5,109 nucleotides of DNA from Nitrospina sp. Its GTDB lineage: Bacteria > Nitrospinota > Nitrospinia > Nitrospinales > VA-1. Within the stretch, counting starts at the first letter, position 1. Each line of letters begins with the position of its first letter. Where the stretch lies: assembly GCA_018665625.1 (NCBI GenBank), contig JABJCF010000446.1:1-5109 (forward strand). Reading direction: 5' to 3'. The notes under the pieces are model-generated. The model was given only the letters and a program-made list of their open reading frames with translations, was not told the origin of the DNA and did no database searches. Position numbers and translations under genes: made by a program. Below, piece by piece: positions 1-5,109 of this stretch.

Positions 1-137
1 AAACTGCTACGCAGTTTACACACAGGGCCAACAGGCACTACTGCTACAAAGATCATGATCTAATAACCTATATTTTTTAACCCGAGTGGTACACTTTTAC
101 TCCGCCACACTGGTACGAATTTACTCTGCCCTTGACA
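1..137. mobile_element. Partial insertion sequence end, IS21-family-like; body lies beyond the left edge
   Basis: Seen: two imperfect 20-bp direct repeats (87-106 and 111-130) lie just inside a TG...CA type boundary. On the minus strand the element would begin TGTCAAGGGCAGAG at position 137. Known of the family: IS21-type elements begin with TG and carry several copies of a short repeat, often of the form GTAAAA..GTACCA, close to each end. The minus-strand copies here (GAGTAAATTCGTACCA and GAGTAAAAGTGTACCA) fit that pattern. Inference: position 137 is the outer edge of an element that inserted into the zinc-ribbon gene, whose homology stops at the same point. No istA or istB reading frame is visible in the 137 bases, so left versus right end is undecided and no target duplication can be tested. 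The 1-76 stretch holds no convincing gene. It could instead be a non-mobile intergenic repeat. Confidence 0.5.
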
Positions 138-295
138 AGAAGTAGTTCATATCCTGCCCCTTGATTGACGCGGTCCAATTTTCTTATTTGCGAAAGATGA
201 AACCAAAACCCTCCGCATGAATTTTGGCATACATTGATGGAGATACCTGAAGCTTTATGTTCGGTAAGTTTATTTTCGCAGGCGGGACATTTCAT
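77..295 (-). CDS. zf-TFIIB zinc-ribbon protein, apparently truncated by an IS end
   Basis: A 72-residue ORF starting at ATG 295, only 3 bp after the lpxL-like stop, without a clear Shine-Dalgarno, so probably translationally coupled. Residues 1-32 form a zf-TFIIB-type zinc ribbon: C3-P-A-C6 followed by C23-x3-C27-G-G-F-W-F, the usual signature of this family. The Asp common after the GGxWF motif is His33 here. Related small proteins, as I recall them, continue past a segment like GAGxELL into a second cysteine ribbon. Here the ORF matches up to about residues 46-53 and then turns into translation of the repeat DNA at 77-137, ending in TAA at 77-79. The second ribbon is missing. Most likely this is a 5' fragment of a longer gene interrupted by an insertion sequence. 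The function of the family is unknown to me beyond zinc binding. Whether the stump is still made is unclear. Confidence 0.6.
   Translation of the reverse strand: MKCPACENKLTEHKASGISINVCQNSCGGFWFHLSQIRKLDRVNQGAGYELLLVKGRVNSYQCGGVKVYHSG
87..130. repeat. Two tandem 20-bp imperfect repeats (probable transposase-binding repeats)
   Basis: Copy one at 87-106 is TGGTACACTTTTACTCCGCC. Copy two at 111-130 is TGGTACGAATTTACTCTGCC. They match at 16 of 20 positions and recur with a 24-base period. The differences cluster at repeat positions 7-9 and at position 17. Short repeats of this form next to a TG...CA terminus are typical of the ends of IS21-family elements, where they are bound by the transposase. 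That function is inferred from layout, not shown. Confidence 0.65.
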
Positions 296-298
296 AGG

Positions 299-1219
299 TC
301 AATAAATTCGTGTGCCTTTTTCTTCTGGAGGGCGGGTTTTCCAGCGTCGATGGCCACACATCCAAGGGGTTGGATTTTTCAGGATGACAGACTCGATAAA
401 AGCTTCCATTTCTTGAGTCCAATCCAGGATATCTTGATCCTTGTTCCCCGATTTTTCCAATATCAATTCAGGGCCATATTCGATTTTATAGGTTCCTCTA
501 TCAGTGGGATAGGAAAACAACGGAAGGATAGGGGTTCCCATTCGATAACTGAGTTGTGCTACTGCTCGTGGAGTAGCGGCTTTCTTTCCAAAAAAATCTA
601 CGAAAATTCCACCTCTCGCTGTATTTTGATCCATCATGACTGCAACACTATTATTGTTTTTTAATTCACGGACTATTTTTATAAGGGAGTCGTCACGATA
701 AAATACTTTGTTGCCTGTTGAGGTTCTTAACTTTGCTACAAAGGTATCCAGATAGGGATTGTCAAGTTTGCGAACAATCGAAGATAAAGGGCAGATTCCC
801 AATAGACCGTGGTGTAATCCCATGATTTCCCAGTTTCCGTAATGTGCGGTTAAAAAGAAAATCCCCTTATTTTTATCCAGGCAATGTTTAAGGATATCCA
901 GTCCCTTGGGTTTTCCTTCTATTAAACTTTGAACTCTTTCCTTTGTCTTGGTGATGACCCAAATTGTTTGAAGAGCTGAAACCGCAAGGGTTTTGAATGA
1001 GTTTTTTATGATTTGTTTTTTTTGTTCTTTAGATTGGCTATTGGAAAGTATTATGTCCAGATTTATGAAAGCCGCCTTCTTTCTATTTCCAGAAAACTGA
1101 AACACCAATGCTCCAAGACTTCTTCCAAGAAAAACCACTTGTTTATGCGAAAGAGGTTTCACAAGGAGTATAAGAAATCGGACCAGAATGTATTCTAGGA
1201 AATGCCTGATGAATTTCAA
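299..1219 (-). CDS. Lysophospholipid/lipid A acyltransferase, LpxL/HtrB family
   Basis: This 306-residue protein is the normal length for the family. These inner-membrane enzymes transfer a fatty acyl chain from acyl-ACP to a lipid A precursor. Residues 8-22 form a hydrophobic N-terminal membrane anchor. The catalytic H-x4-E dyad is seen as H126-Y-G-N-W-E131. Further family blocks are MMDQN (195-199), FFGKKAATPRA (209-219) with the MGTPILP stretch (227-233), and a C-terminal HRRWKTRPP (290-298). The start is TTG at 1219: the frame is closed upstream by the acpS stop codon (1235-1237), no ATG occurs before residue 134, and the sequence after TTG matches the usual N terminus. The Shine-Dalgarno is weak, and 15 bp separate it from acpS, so it is probably expressed with acpS. 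Which acylation step it performs (LpxL, LpxM or another lyso-glycolipid) cannot be decided, so no symbol is given. Confidence 0.9.
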   Translation of the reverse strand: MKFIRHFLEYILVRFLILLVKPLSHKQVVFLGRSLGALVFQFSGNRKKAAFINLDIILSNSQSKEQKKQIIKNSFKTLAVSALQTIWVITKTKERVQSLIEGKPKGLDILKHCLDKNKGIFFLTAHYGNWEIMGLHHGLLGICPLSSIVRKLDNPYLDTFVAKLRTSTGNKVFYRDDSLIKIVRELKNNNSVAVMMDQNTARGGIFVDFFGKKAATPRAVAQLSYRMGTPILPLFSYPTDRGTYKIEYGPELILEKSGNKDQDILDWTQEMEAFIESVILKNPTPWMCGHRRWKTRPPEEKGTRIY

Positions 1220-1234
1220 GGGTCTTCGCTTTAC

Positions 1235-1612
1235 TTATTGTTCGGCAATTGCATGGGCGATTGCGTGGGTACGATCGTGAGAAATTGAAATGTGGATGGT
1301 TTTGAGTTCTAGCTTTTTGAACAGTTCTTTACCTTTTCCAGTCATTATTAATACCGGCTTGCCGGTATCTTCATTGACTACTTCCATATCTTTAAAACTC
1401 AAACCTCCGGTGATTCCTGTGCCCAGACATTTAGAGACGGCTTCTTTAACGGCAAACCGTGCTGCGAAATGTTTTGCCGGATCTCCTTTTGATTGGCAAT
1501 AGTTTATCTCACCGAGAGTGAATACTCTTTGCTCGAATCTTGGAGAATATCTTTGGATTGATTTTTTTATTCGCTCGACTTCAATGATGTCCAGTCCAGT
1601 ACCGAATATCAT
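1235..1612 (-). CDS. acpS: Holo-[acyl-carrier-protein] synthase
   Basis: At 125 residues this is a full-length AcpS, the small trimeric phosphopantetheinyl transferase. It moves 4'-phosphopantetheine from CoA to the conserved serine of apo-ACP in the cytoplasm, switching on fatty acid and lipid A synthesis. The N terminus carries GTGLDIIEVERI with magnesium-binding Asp8. The second signature, ARFAVKEAVSKCLGTG (51-66), holds the catalytic/metal Glu57. The SISHD motif (109-113) is also present. The ATG at 1612 overlaps the tsaC stop by four bases (ATGA), and an AGGAG Shine-Dalgarno lies at 1618-1622, so the start is secure and translation is coupled. The next gene is an acyl-ACP-dependent acyltransferase, which fits the biochemistry. 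Confidence 0.96.
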   Translation of the reverse strand: MIFGTGLDIIEVERIKKSIQRYSPRFEQRVFTLGEINYCQSKGDPAKHFAARFAVKEAVSKCLGTGITGGLSFKDMEVVNEDTGKPVLIMTGKGKELFKKLELKTIHISISHDRTHAIAHAIAEQ

Positions 1613-2268
1613 AAGGACTCCTGAGTTTGTAGTATCCCATTTAACGACTCTTGGATTTTCTTAAAGCTTATAGCTCCCTCTCGGATTAACTGGATGGGAA
1701 TTTCCGTTGCGTCAATAAGGGTCGAAGGTTTTCCTCCCGGTAATGTTCCTGCATCAAGAATGAGGTCTACTTGATTACCAAGTTTGTCTTTAACCTGGTG
1801 CGCAGTGGTAGCAGGGGAGGTGCCGCTTAAATTTGCGCTCGGTGCTGTTAAGGGGTGATCCAATGCAGCCAATAACATTCGAGTTATTGAGTTTCCCGGC
1901 TGTCTTATTGCTATTAAACCTGATGTAATGTTTTTGTTGATTAAAGACTTGGGTTTGAAAAGAAGTGTCAAAGGGCCTGGCCAGAATGAATCTATTAGCT
2001 TGGCGCAAACCGCTGATGGTTTTTCAACCAAGTTTTCTAGTTTTGCAATTGAGTCAATAAGGAGAAGTAGTGGTTTTTCTTGTTCACGGTTCTTTATATT
2101 ATAAATTTTATCAACTGCAGTTTTATTATAAGGGTCAACACCCAAACCATAAAAAGTGTCTGTGGGAAAAGCTATAACACCTCCATCCTTCAAGATGCTT
2201 TGGGTCTTGGTAATAATGCTTTCCCATGAATCTGAATTTAAGTGATCAACCTTTAAAATTTGCGGCAT
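1609..2268 (-). CDS. tsaC: L-threonylcarbamoyladenylate synthase (YrdC/Sua5 domain), t6A tRNA modification
   Basis: The protein has 219 residues, essentially one YrdC domain, without the extra C-terminal Sua5 domain, so it is of TsaC type. The enzyme makes threonylcarbamoyl-AMP from threonine, bicarbonate and ATP. The TsaD complex then transfers this moiety to A37 of ANN-decoding tRNAs. Visible motifs are PTDTFYGLG (35-43), the nucleotide-binding KNR (59-61) with EKP (64-66), FWPGPLTL (95-102), APSANLSG (142-149), STLID (182-186) and REG (196-198). The ATG at 2268 lies inside purE with a 23-bp overlap and has no recognisable Shine-Dalgarno. It probably relies on ribosomes finishing purE. No later start keeps the N-terminal strand. 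The symbol could equally be written sua5 or ywlC. Confidence 0.93.
   Translation of the reverse strand: MPQILKVDHLNSDSWESIITKTQSILKDGGVIAFPTDTFYGLGVDPYNKTAVDKIYNIKNREQEKPLLLLIDSIAKLENLVEKPSAVCAKLIDSFWPGPLTLLFKPKSLINKNITSGLIAIRQPGNSITRMLLAALDHPLTAPSANLSGTSPATTAHQVKDKLGNQVDLILDAGTLPGGKPSTLIDATEIPIQLIREGAISFKKIQESLNGILQTQESL
1618..1622 (-). promoter_or_regulatory. Ribosome binding site of acpS
   Basis: AGGAG on the minus strand, five bases before the acpS ATG and inside the end of tsaC. It supports the 1612 start and gives acpS its own ribosome entry in addition to the ATGA overlap. Confidence 0.7.
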
Positions 2269-2764
2269 GAGGTGTTTTCAGTTTTTGGCTTTTTTGTTCC
2301 ACAGCCTTAGCCTGTTGTTTTCTAAATTTGACAAGTTGGCTTGCAAGTTTGTCATCCGCAAGTGCCAGAATTTGTACAGCTAGAATACCTGCATTTTTTG
2401 CTCCCCACTTCCCTATACTTCCCGTCGCAACAGGGATTCCGCCAGGCATTTGTGCTGTGGATAAAAGGGAATCCAATCCATTTAAAGGAGTCGAATTGAT
2501 GGGCACACCGATAACCGGTAATGTGCTTTCGGCGGCAATCACTCCAGCAAGATGAGCTGCACCCCCTGCTCCGGCAATAAAGACACGTAGGCCTCTCCGC
2601 TTTGCACCTGTTACATATTTACGGGTTCTTTCAGGAGTCCGATGTGCAGAAGTTACCAAAACTTCATGTGCAACGTTGAATTGCTCCAGAATCTTACTTG
2701 CTTCTTCCATTATGGAAAAATCTGAATCACTTCCCATAACGATTCCGACCAATGGCTTGCTCAA
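2246..2764 (-). CDS. purE: N5-carboxyaminoimidazole ribonucleotide mutase (class I PurE)
   Basis: The protein is 172 residues from the preferred TTG start. PurE converts N5-CAIR to CAIR in de novo purine synthesis, normally after PurK, which is not in this window. Signature motifs are MGSDSD (10-15), SAHRTP (39-44) with the catalytic His41, AGAGGAAHLAG (64-74), GVP (86-88) and the QMPGGIPVAT block (105-114) typical of bacterial class I enzymes. The tail after about residue 145 is an unusually Lys/Gln-rich extension. Start choice: a TTG six codons upstream (2782) is also in frame, but the Shine-Dalgarno AGGGAGGT sits between the two, seven bases before TTG 2764, and the resulting M-S-K-P-L-V-G-I N terminus is typical of PurE. 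It is the first gene of the presumed operon and overlaps tsaC. Confidence 0.94.
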   Translation of the reverse strand: MSKPLVGIVMGSDSDFSIMEEASKILEQFNVAHEVLVTSAHRTPERTRKYVTGAKRRGLRVFIAGAGGAAHLAGVIAAESTLPVIGVPINSTPLNGLDSLLSTAQMPGGIPVATGSIGKWGAKNAGILAVQILALADDKLASQLVKFRKQQAKAVEQKSQKLKTPHAANFKG

Positions 2765-2771
2765 AGCTTCG

Positions 2772-2779
2772 ACCTCCCT
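2772..2779 (-). promoter_or_regulatory. Strong ribosome binding site deciding the purE start
   Basis: AGGGAGGT on the minus strand, seven bases before TTG 2764. It lies downstream of the alternative TTG at 2782, so it can serve only the 2764 start. Confidence 0.75.
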
Positions 2780-2807
2780 CAAAAATTACTGGAATAATAG
2801 AGCAACT

Positions 2808-2836
2808 TTTATATCAATTTTTACGAATTGGATCAA
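2808..2836 (-). promoter_or_regulatory. Candidate sigma70-type promoter for the purE operon
   Basis: On the minus strand TTGATC (2831-2836, four of six matches to the -35 consensus) is followed after exactly 17 bases by TATAAA (2808-2813, five of six matches to the -10 consensus). Transcription would start near 2800, giving a short leader before the purE Shine-Dalgarno. The site sits in the only sizeable non-coding gap of the window, between the FGE-like gene stop and purE. No clear terminator hairpin or PurR-like operator was seen in this gap. AT-rich gaps yield such matches by chance, so this is tentative. Confidence 0.4.
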
Positions 2837-2850
2837 GGTGAAGGATGCTT

Positions 2851-5109
2851 CTATTCTTCACAAACTGTCCTGAACCCAAGAAATGAGGTGCAATAGCTTT
2901 GAATGAATGAAATTCGGCGCCAGGATGCAATATGCTTATAGTGTGTTATAAAGCTTCCTCCCCGCGCTATTTTATAAGTCAGCCCACTGGAGGAGCCGTT
3001 CTTTCCATTTGTTGGCTGGTTTTTTTCGTGATCATTTTCTACCCATTCAAAAACATTTCCAAATAACCCTGTGACTCCACCGGAATATTCATTTTCAGGG
3101 AAATGATCAACCGGCAAGGTATCGCAAATACCAGTTTCTTCAATATTGCAAAATTCTACTATCCGGTCTTCATCCCAGAAAAACTGGTCGGGGGTTAATT
3201 TCCCAAAGTTGCTGGCAACATATTCCCATTCCTCTTCAAGGGGAAGGCGAATAGTCTGACCGGTTGTTTCGCTTTTCCATTTACAAAATGCTTTGGCATC
3301 GTTCCATGTGATTTGAGTAACGGGATGGCTATGTTTACCATAAAGAGAATCGGGTTGACCGTTGGGACATAACCAGAAAGCATTTTTTTCTGGAGTGAGG
3401 CTGGGATTTGAAAATGAAGCGTTGGGTTCACTGTTGCCATGTAGAGCCAAGCTTCCATTATGGTATACGATCGCATCGACAAGAGATTCAGCCTCTGTTT
3501 TGTATTGAGTTTCGTTAACGAACTTAAAAAACTCTACATTTGTTACAGGGAATTTTCTTATTAAAAAGGGTTTTTCAATTTTTACTTCCTGGTGTAGTGC
3601 CGAATCTTTTTGTCTGGGATGACCCATAACAAATTTTCCTGCGGGAATATTTATCCATTCATCCCATTTCTCGCTGAATTTGTATAAATATTCAGTGATG
3701 TGGGCATTTTGTTCACTTGCCTTGGCTGATCCCAGAGACTGGCGAATAGCCAGGGGCCATTCTGCTTTGGCCAGCGCATCGTCATATTCCAGAGGTTTTT
3801 TATCATCCTCTTCAGGGACTATTTCAATTTGCCCCTTCGATTTTTCTACCTGGAAAGCTTCAGAAAGTTCCTCGAAGGCTTTGCCAAGGTGTGTGAGTTT
3901 GTCTTCATATTGAGTCAAACTATCCATTAACTCTGCTTTGCGAGATTCATCTTCTTCATTCATTGATTTTTTTACTTCCGCCAGTTCCTGGACGAAGCTT
4001 TGATATTCCTCCACACGTCCGCGTAAATCTTTCTCCATTACATCCACCATCGATTCACGATGCTTTAATCTTTCTTGAAGAACCTTTTCTGCGGCCACTG
4101 TTTCTTCTGTTATTAGCTTCTCTTTATCCTTCAGGCTGGATGTAAGTCGGGTAGCTTCCTCTTCCATGTTGGAAATTCGTTTTTTGAATTCTTCGTACTC
4201 CGTGCCTTGCGATTGCAGGATTTGGTTGTAGGTTGTTTTGAAATCGTCCAGAAAGTTTTTTACTCCAACTTGATGTTGCAGTACATCGGATTTTATCAAT
4301 TGTATATCTTGTAACTCTGCCATGATTTCGGTTTCAATCTCTTCATTCTTTTCTTTGTTTGTTTTTTCTTCGGCCATTTGTGCTTGTTGAAGTTCTAGTA
4401 GCTTTTGTTCTTCGGCTTCCAGCTTTTCCTCTTTTTTGTCCAGGGCCATTTCTTTTTCGATTTGCCCAACTTCCAGGGAGTTTTTAAATTCTTCGAATTC
4501 CTGATTCATTGTCAGGAGTTCATCAGTTTCCCTTTCCAACAAAATTTTCTCTTTTTCCCGGAGTCGTTTTTGGTTTTCGTGCAGGGTGTCATTTTTTTCG
4601 GCCAACTGTTTTTGCGCTTCTTCAAATTCTTCCTCAAGCTCTTCAAGTTTTTCTTTTATCTCTTCCTCAACCTTGGGGCGATCTTCCTCCATAGCCTTTA
4701 ATAATTTACGTTTTCTTTTTAAGAGGTCCTCCTGTGTTTGGGCAGCGGTTTTGATTTGGTCGACTGCAAATTTCCCCCCTTCAATTCCGCTCATTTCCTT
4801 TATGAGTAAGGTTTTTTCCAGACCATTTTCTTTTTCCTGTTTGTTAAGAACTTTTTGTTGTTTGGAAATGGCTTTTTCCCATTTCTCTATTTCAGCAAGC
4901 CTCTTTTTAGTTTGTTCATCCGCCTTCTTTTGAGCTTCCAGGGCAAGTCCCTGTTCACGAATTCTTAGTTTTTCATTTTCTCGACCCAGGCGTTCTTCAT
5001 CGGCTTCGAATTCTTCGAGCCGGCGGATATGATACTCAGAACGCCGTTGATACTCGGTTTCCAGCTCTTCTTTTTTTAGGTCGAAATCTTCTTTGAGTCG
5101 TGCTTTAAA
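2851..5109 (-). CDS. Coiled-coil protein with C-terminal FGE-sulfatase (SUMF1-like) domain; 5' end outside the window
   Basis: The frame is open from the TAG at 2851-2853 to the right edge, so at least 752 residues exist and the start is not seen. The first internal ATG (4794) is not the start: the 105 codons before it are stop-free and encode the same coiled coil. Residues 1 to about 425 are Glu/Lys/Gln/Leu-rich coiled coil, with a break at 106-112 (M-S-G-I-E-G-G) that may be a hinge. After an acidic linker an FGE-sulfatase domain spans about 485-752: IPAGKFVMG (488-496), FPVTNVEFFKF (520-530), PVTQITWNDAKAFCKW (596-611), RLPLEEEWEY (621-630), GLFGNVFEWV (681-690), RGGSF (716-720) and GFR (745-747). 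True formylglycine-generating enzymes have C-H-x3-C after RGGS-aromatic; here those cysteines are Thr722 and Ile727. Sulfatase activation is thus unlikely; a ligand-binding or scaffold role is inference. No membrane segment is visible, and a signal peptide, if any, lies outside the window. Confidence 0.88.
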   Translation of the reverse strand, partial: FKARLKEDFDLKKEELETEYQRRSEYHIRRLEEFEADEERLGRENEKLRIREQGLALEAQKKADEQTKKRLAEIEKWEKAISKQQKVLNKQEKENGLEKTLLIKEMSGIEGGKFAVDQIKTAAQTQEDLLKRKRKLLKAMEEDRPKVEEEIKEKLEELEEEFEEAQKQLAEKNDTLHENQKRLREKEKILLERETDELLTMNQEFEEFKNSLEVGQIEKEMALDKKEEKLEAEEQKLLELQQAQMAEEKTNKEKNEEIETEIMAELQDIQLIKSDVLQHQVGVKNFLDDFKTTYNQILQSQGTEYEEFKKRISNMEEEATRLTSSLKDKEKLITEETVAAEKVLQERLKHRESMVDVMEKDLRGRVEEYQSFVQELAEVKKSMNEEDESRKAELMDSLTQYEDKLTHLGKAFEELSEAFQVEKSKGQIEIVPEEDDKKPLEYDDALAKAEWPLAIRQSLGSAKASEQNAHITEYLYKFSEKWDEWINIPAGKFVMGHPRQKDSALHQEVKIEKPFLIRKFPVTNVEFFKFVNETQYKTEAESLVDAIVYHNGSLALHGNSEPNASFSNPSLTPEKNAFWLCPNGQPDSLYGKHSHPVTQITWNDAKAFCKWKSETTGQTIRLPLEEEWEYVASNFGKLTPDQFFWDEDRIVEFCNIEETGICDTLPVDHFPENEYSGGVTGLFGNVFEWVENDHEKNQPTNGKNGSSSGLTYKIARGGSFITHYKHIASWRRISFIQSYCTSFLGFRTVCEE

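Noticed and set aside
1..63. Open plus-strand frame ending in TAA at 61-63, possibly the tail of a transposase gene
   Set aside because: Only 20 codons are visible, Thr-rich and without similarity I can recognise to IstB or other transposase C termini, so no gene is claimed.
257..664. Plus-strand ORF of 135 residues opposite the acyltransferase
   Set aside because: No recognisable domain. The opposite strand encodes a full LpxL/HtrB protein with all motifs across this stretch.
2246..2268. Frameshift fusion of purE and tsaC
   Set aside because: The two frames overlap by 23 bp, but each has its own complete domain, a normal stop and a normal start. This is an ordinary operon overlap.
2765..2850. 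Rho-independent terminator between the FGE-like gene and purE
   Set aside because: No stem-loop followed by a T-run could be found on the minus strand in this gap. The short direct repeats there (AAGG/GAAGG) do not form a hairpin.
3195..3482. Minus-strand 95-residue ORF in another frame of the FGE-like domain
   Set aside because: It lies wholly within conserved FGE-sulfatase coding sequence in the main frame and has no features of its own. The minus-strand ORF at 1790-2008 inside tsaC is rejected for the same reason.
2851..3660. Active formylglycine-generating enzyme (sulfatase-activating) annotation
   Set aside because: The fold motifs are present, but both catalytic cysteine positions after RGGSF are changed to Thr and Ile, and no sulfatase gene is nearby.
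4405..4701. Plus-strand ORF of 98 residues, Phe/Leu-rich and looking like a membrane protein
   Set aside because: It is the antisense of Glu/Lys-rich coiled-coil codons (GAA/AAA read backwards give TTC/TTT), which produces Phe-rich pseudo-membrane sequence. The minus-strand frame has clear protein homology. The same holds for the plus-strand ORFs at 4509-4694, 4586-4933 and 3963-4145.

Overview
The window looks like chromosomal DNA from a moderately AT-rich Gram-negative bacterium. All six supported genes lie on the minus strand, so they read from right to left. A lipid A type acyltransferase (LpxL/HtrB family) implies an outer membrane with lipid A. The other housekeeping genes (purE, tsaC, acpS) are common to most bacteria and do not fix a phylum. 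The two-ribbon style zf-TFIIB protein and the large coiled-coil/FGE-fold protein recall Nitrospinota or former Deltaproteobacteria, but that is only an impression.

Right part (2851-5109): one long reading frame occupies this stretch and runs open through the right edge of the window, so its start is not seen. At least 752 residues are visible: about 425 residues of Glu/Lys-rich coiled coil, then a linker, then a C-terminal FGE-sulfatase (SUMF1-like) domain. The two cysteines that make true formylglycine-generating enzymes catalytic are replaced by Thr and Ile. The fold is therefore probably used for binding or structure.

Middle (77-2764): after an 86-bp gap holding a plausible sigma70-type promoter, five genes follow in a tight run: purE (TTG start with a strong Shine-Dalgarno), tsaC (23-bp overlap), acpS (4-bp ATGA overlap), an lpxL-like acyltransferase (TTG start, 15-bp gap) and a small zinc-ribbon gene (3-bp gap). 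This is almost certainly one transcription unit. It joins purine synthesis, the t6A tRNA modification and lipid synthesis. AcpS makes holo-ACP, and LpxL-type enzymes use acyl-ACP as donor, so those two neighbours are linked biochemically.

Left edge (1-137): two imperfect 20-bp tandem repeats and a TGTCAAG terminus resemble the end of an IS21-family-like insertion sequence. Its boundary falls inside the zinc-ribbon gene. The ORF reads 19 codons into the repeats and stops, so the last gene of the operon appears cut off after its first zinc ribbon. The body of the element would lie outside the window.

The most noteworthy points are the catalytically dead FGE-like domain on a giant coiled coil and the apparent IS truncation of the zinc-ribbon gene. 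No clear new defence system, CRISPR array or RNA gene is visible.
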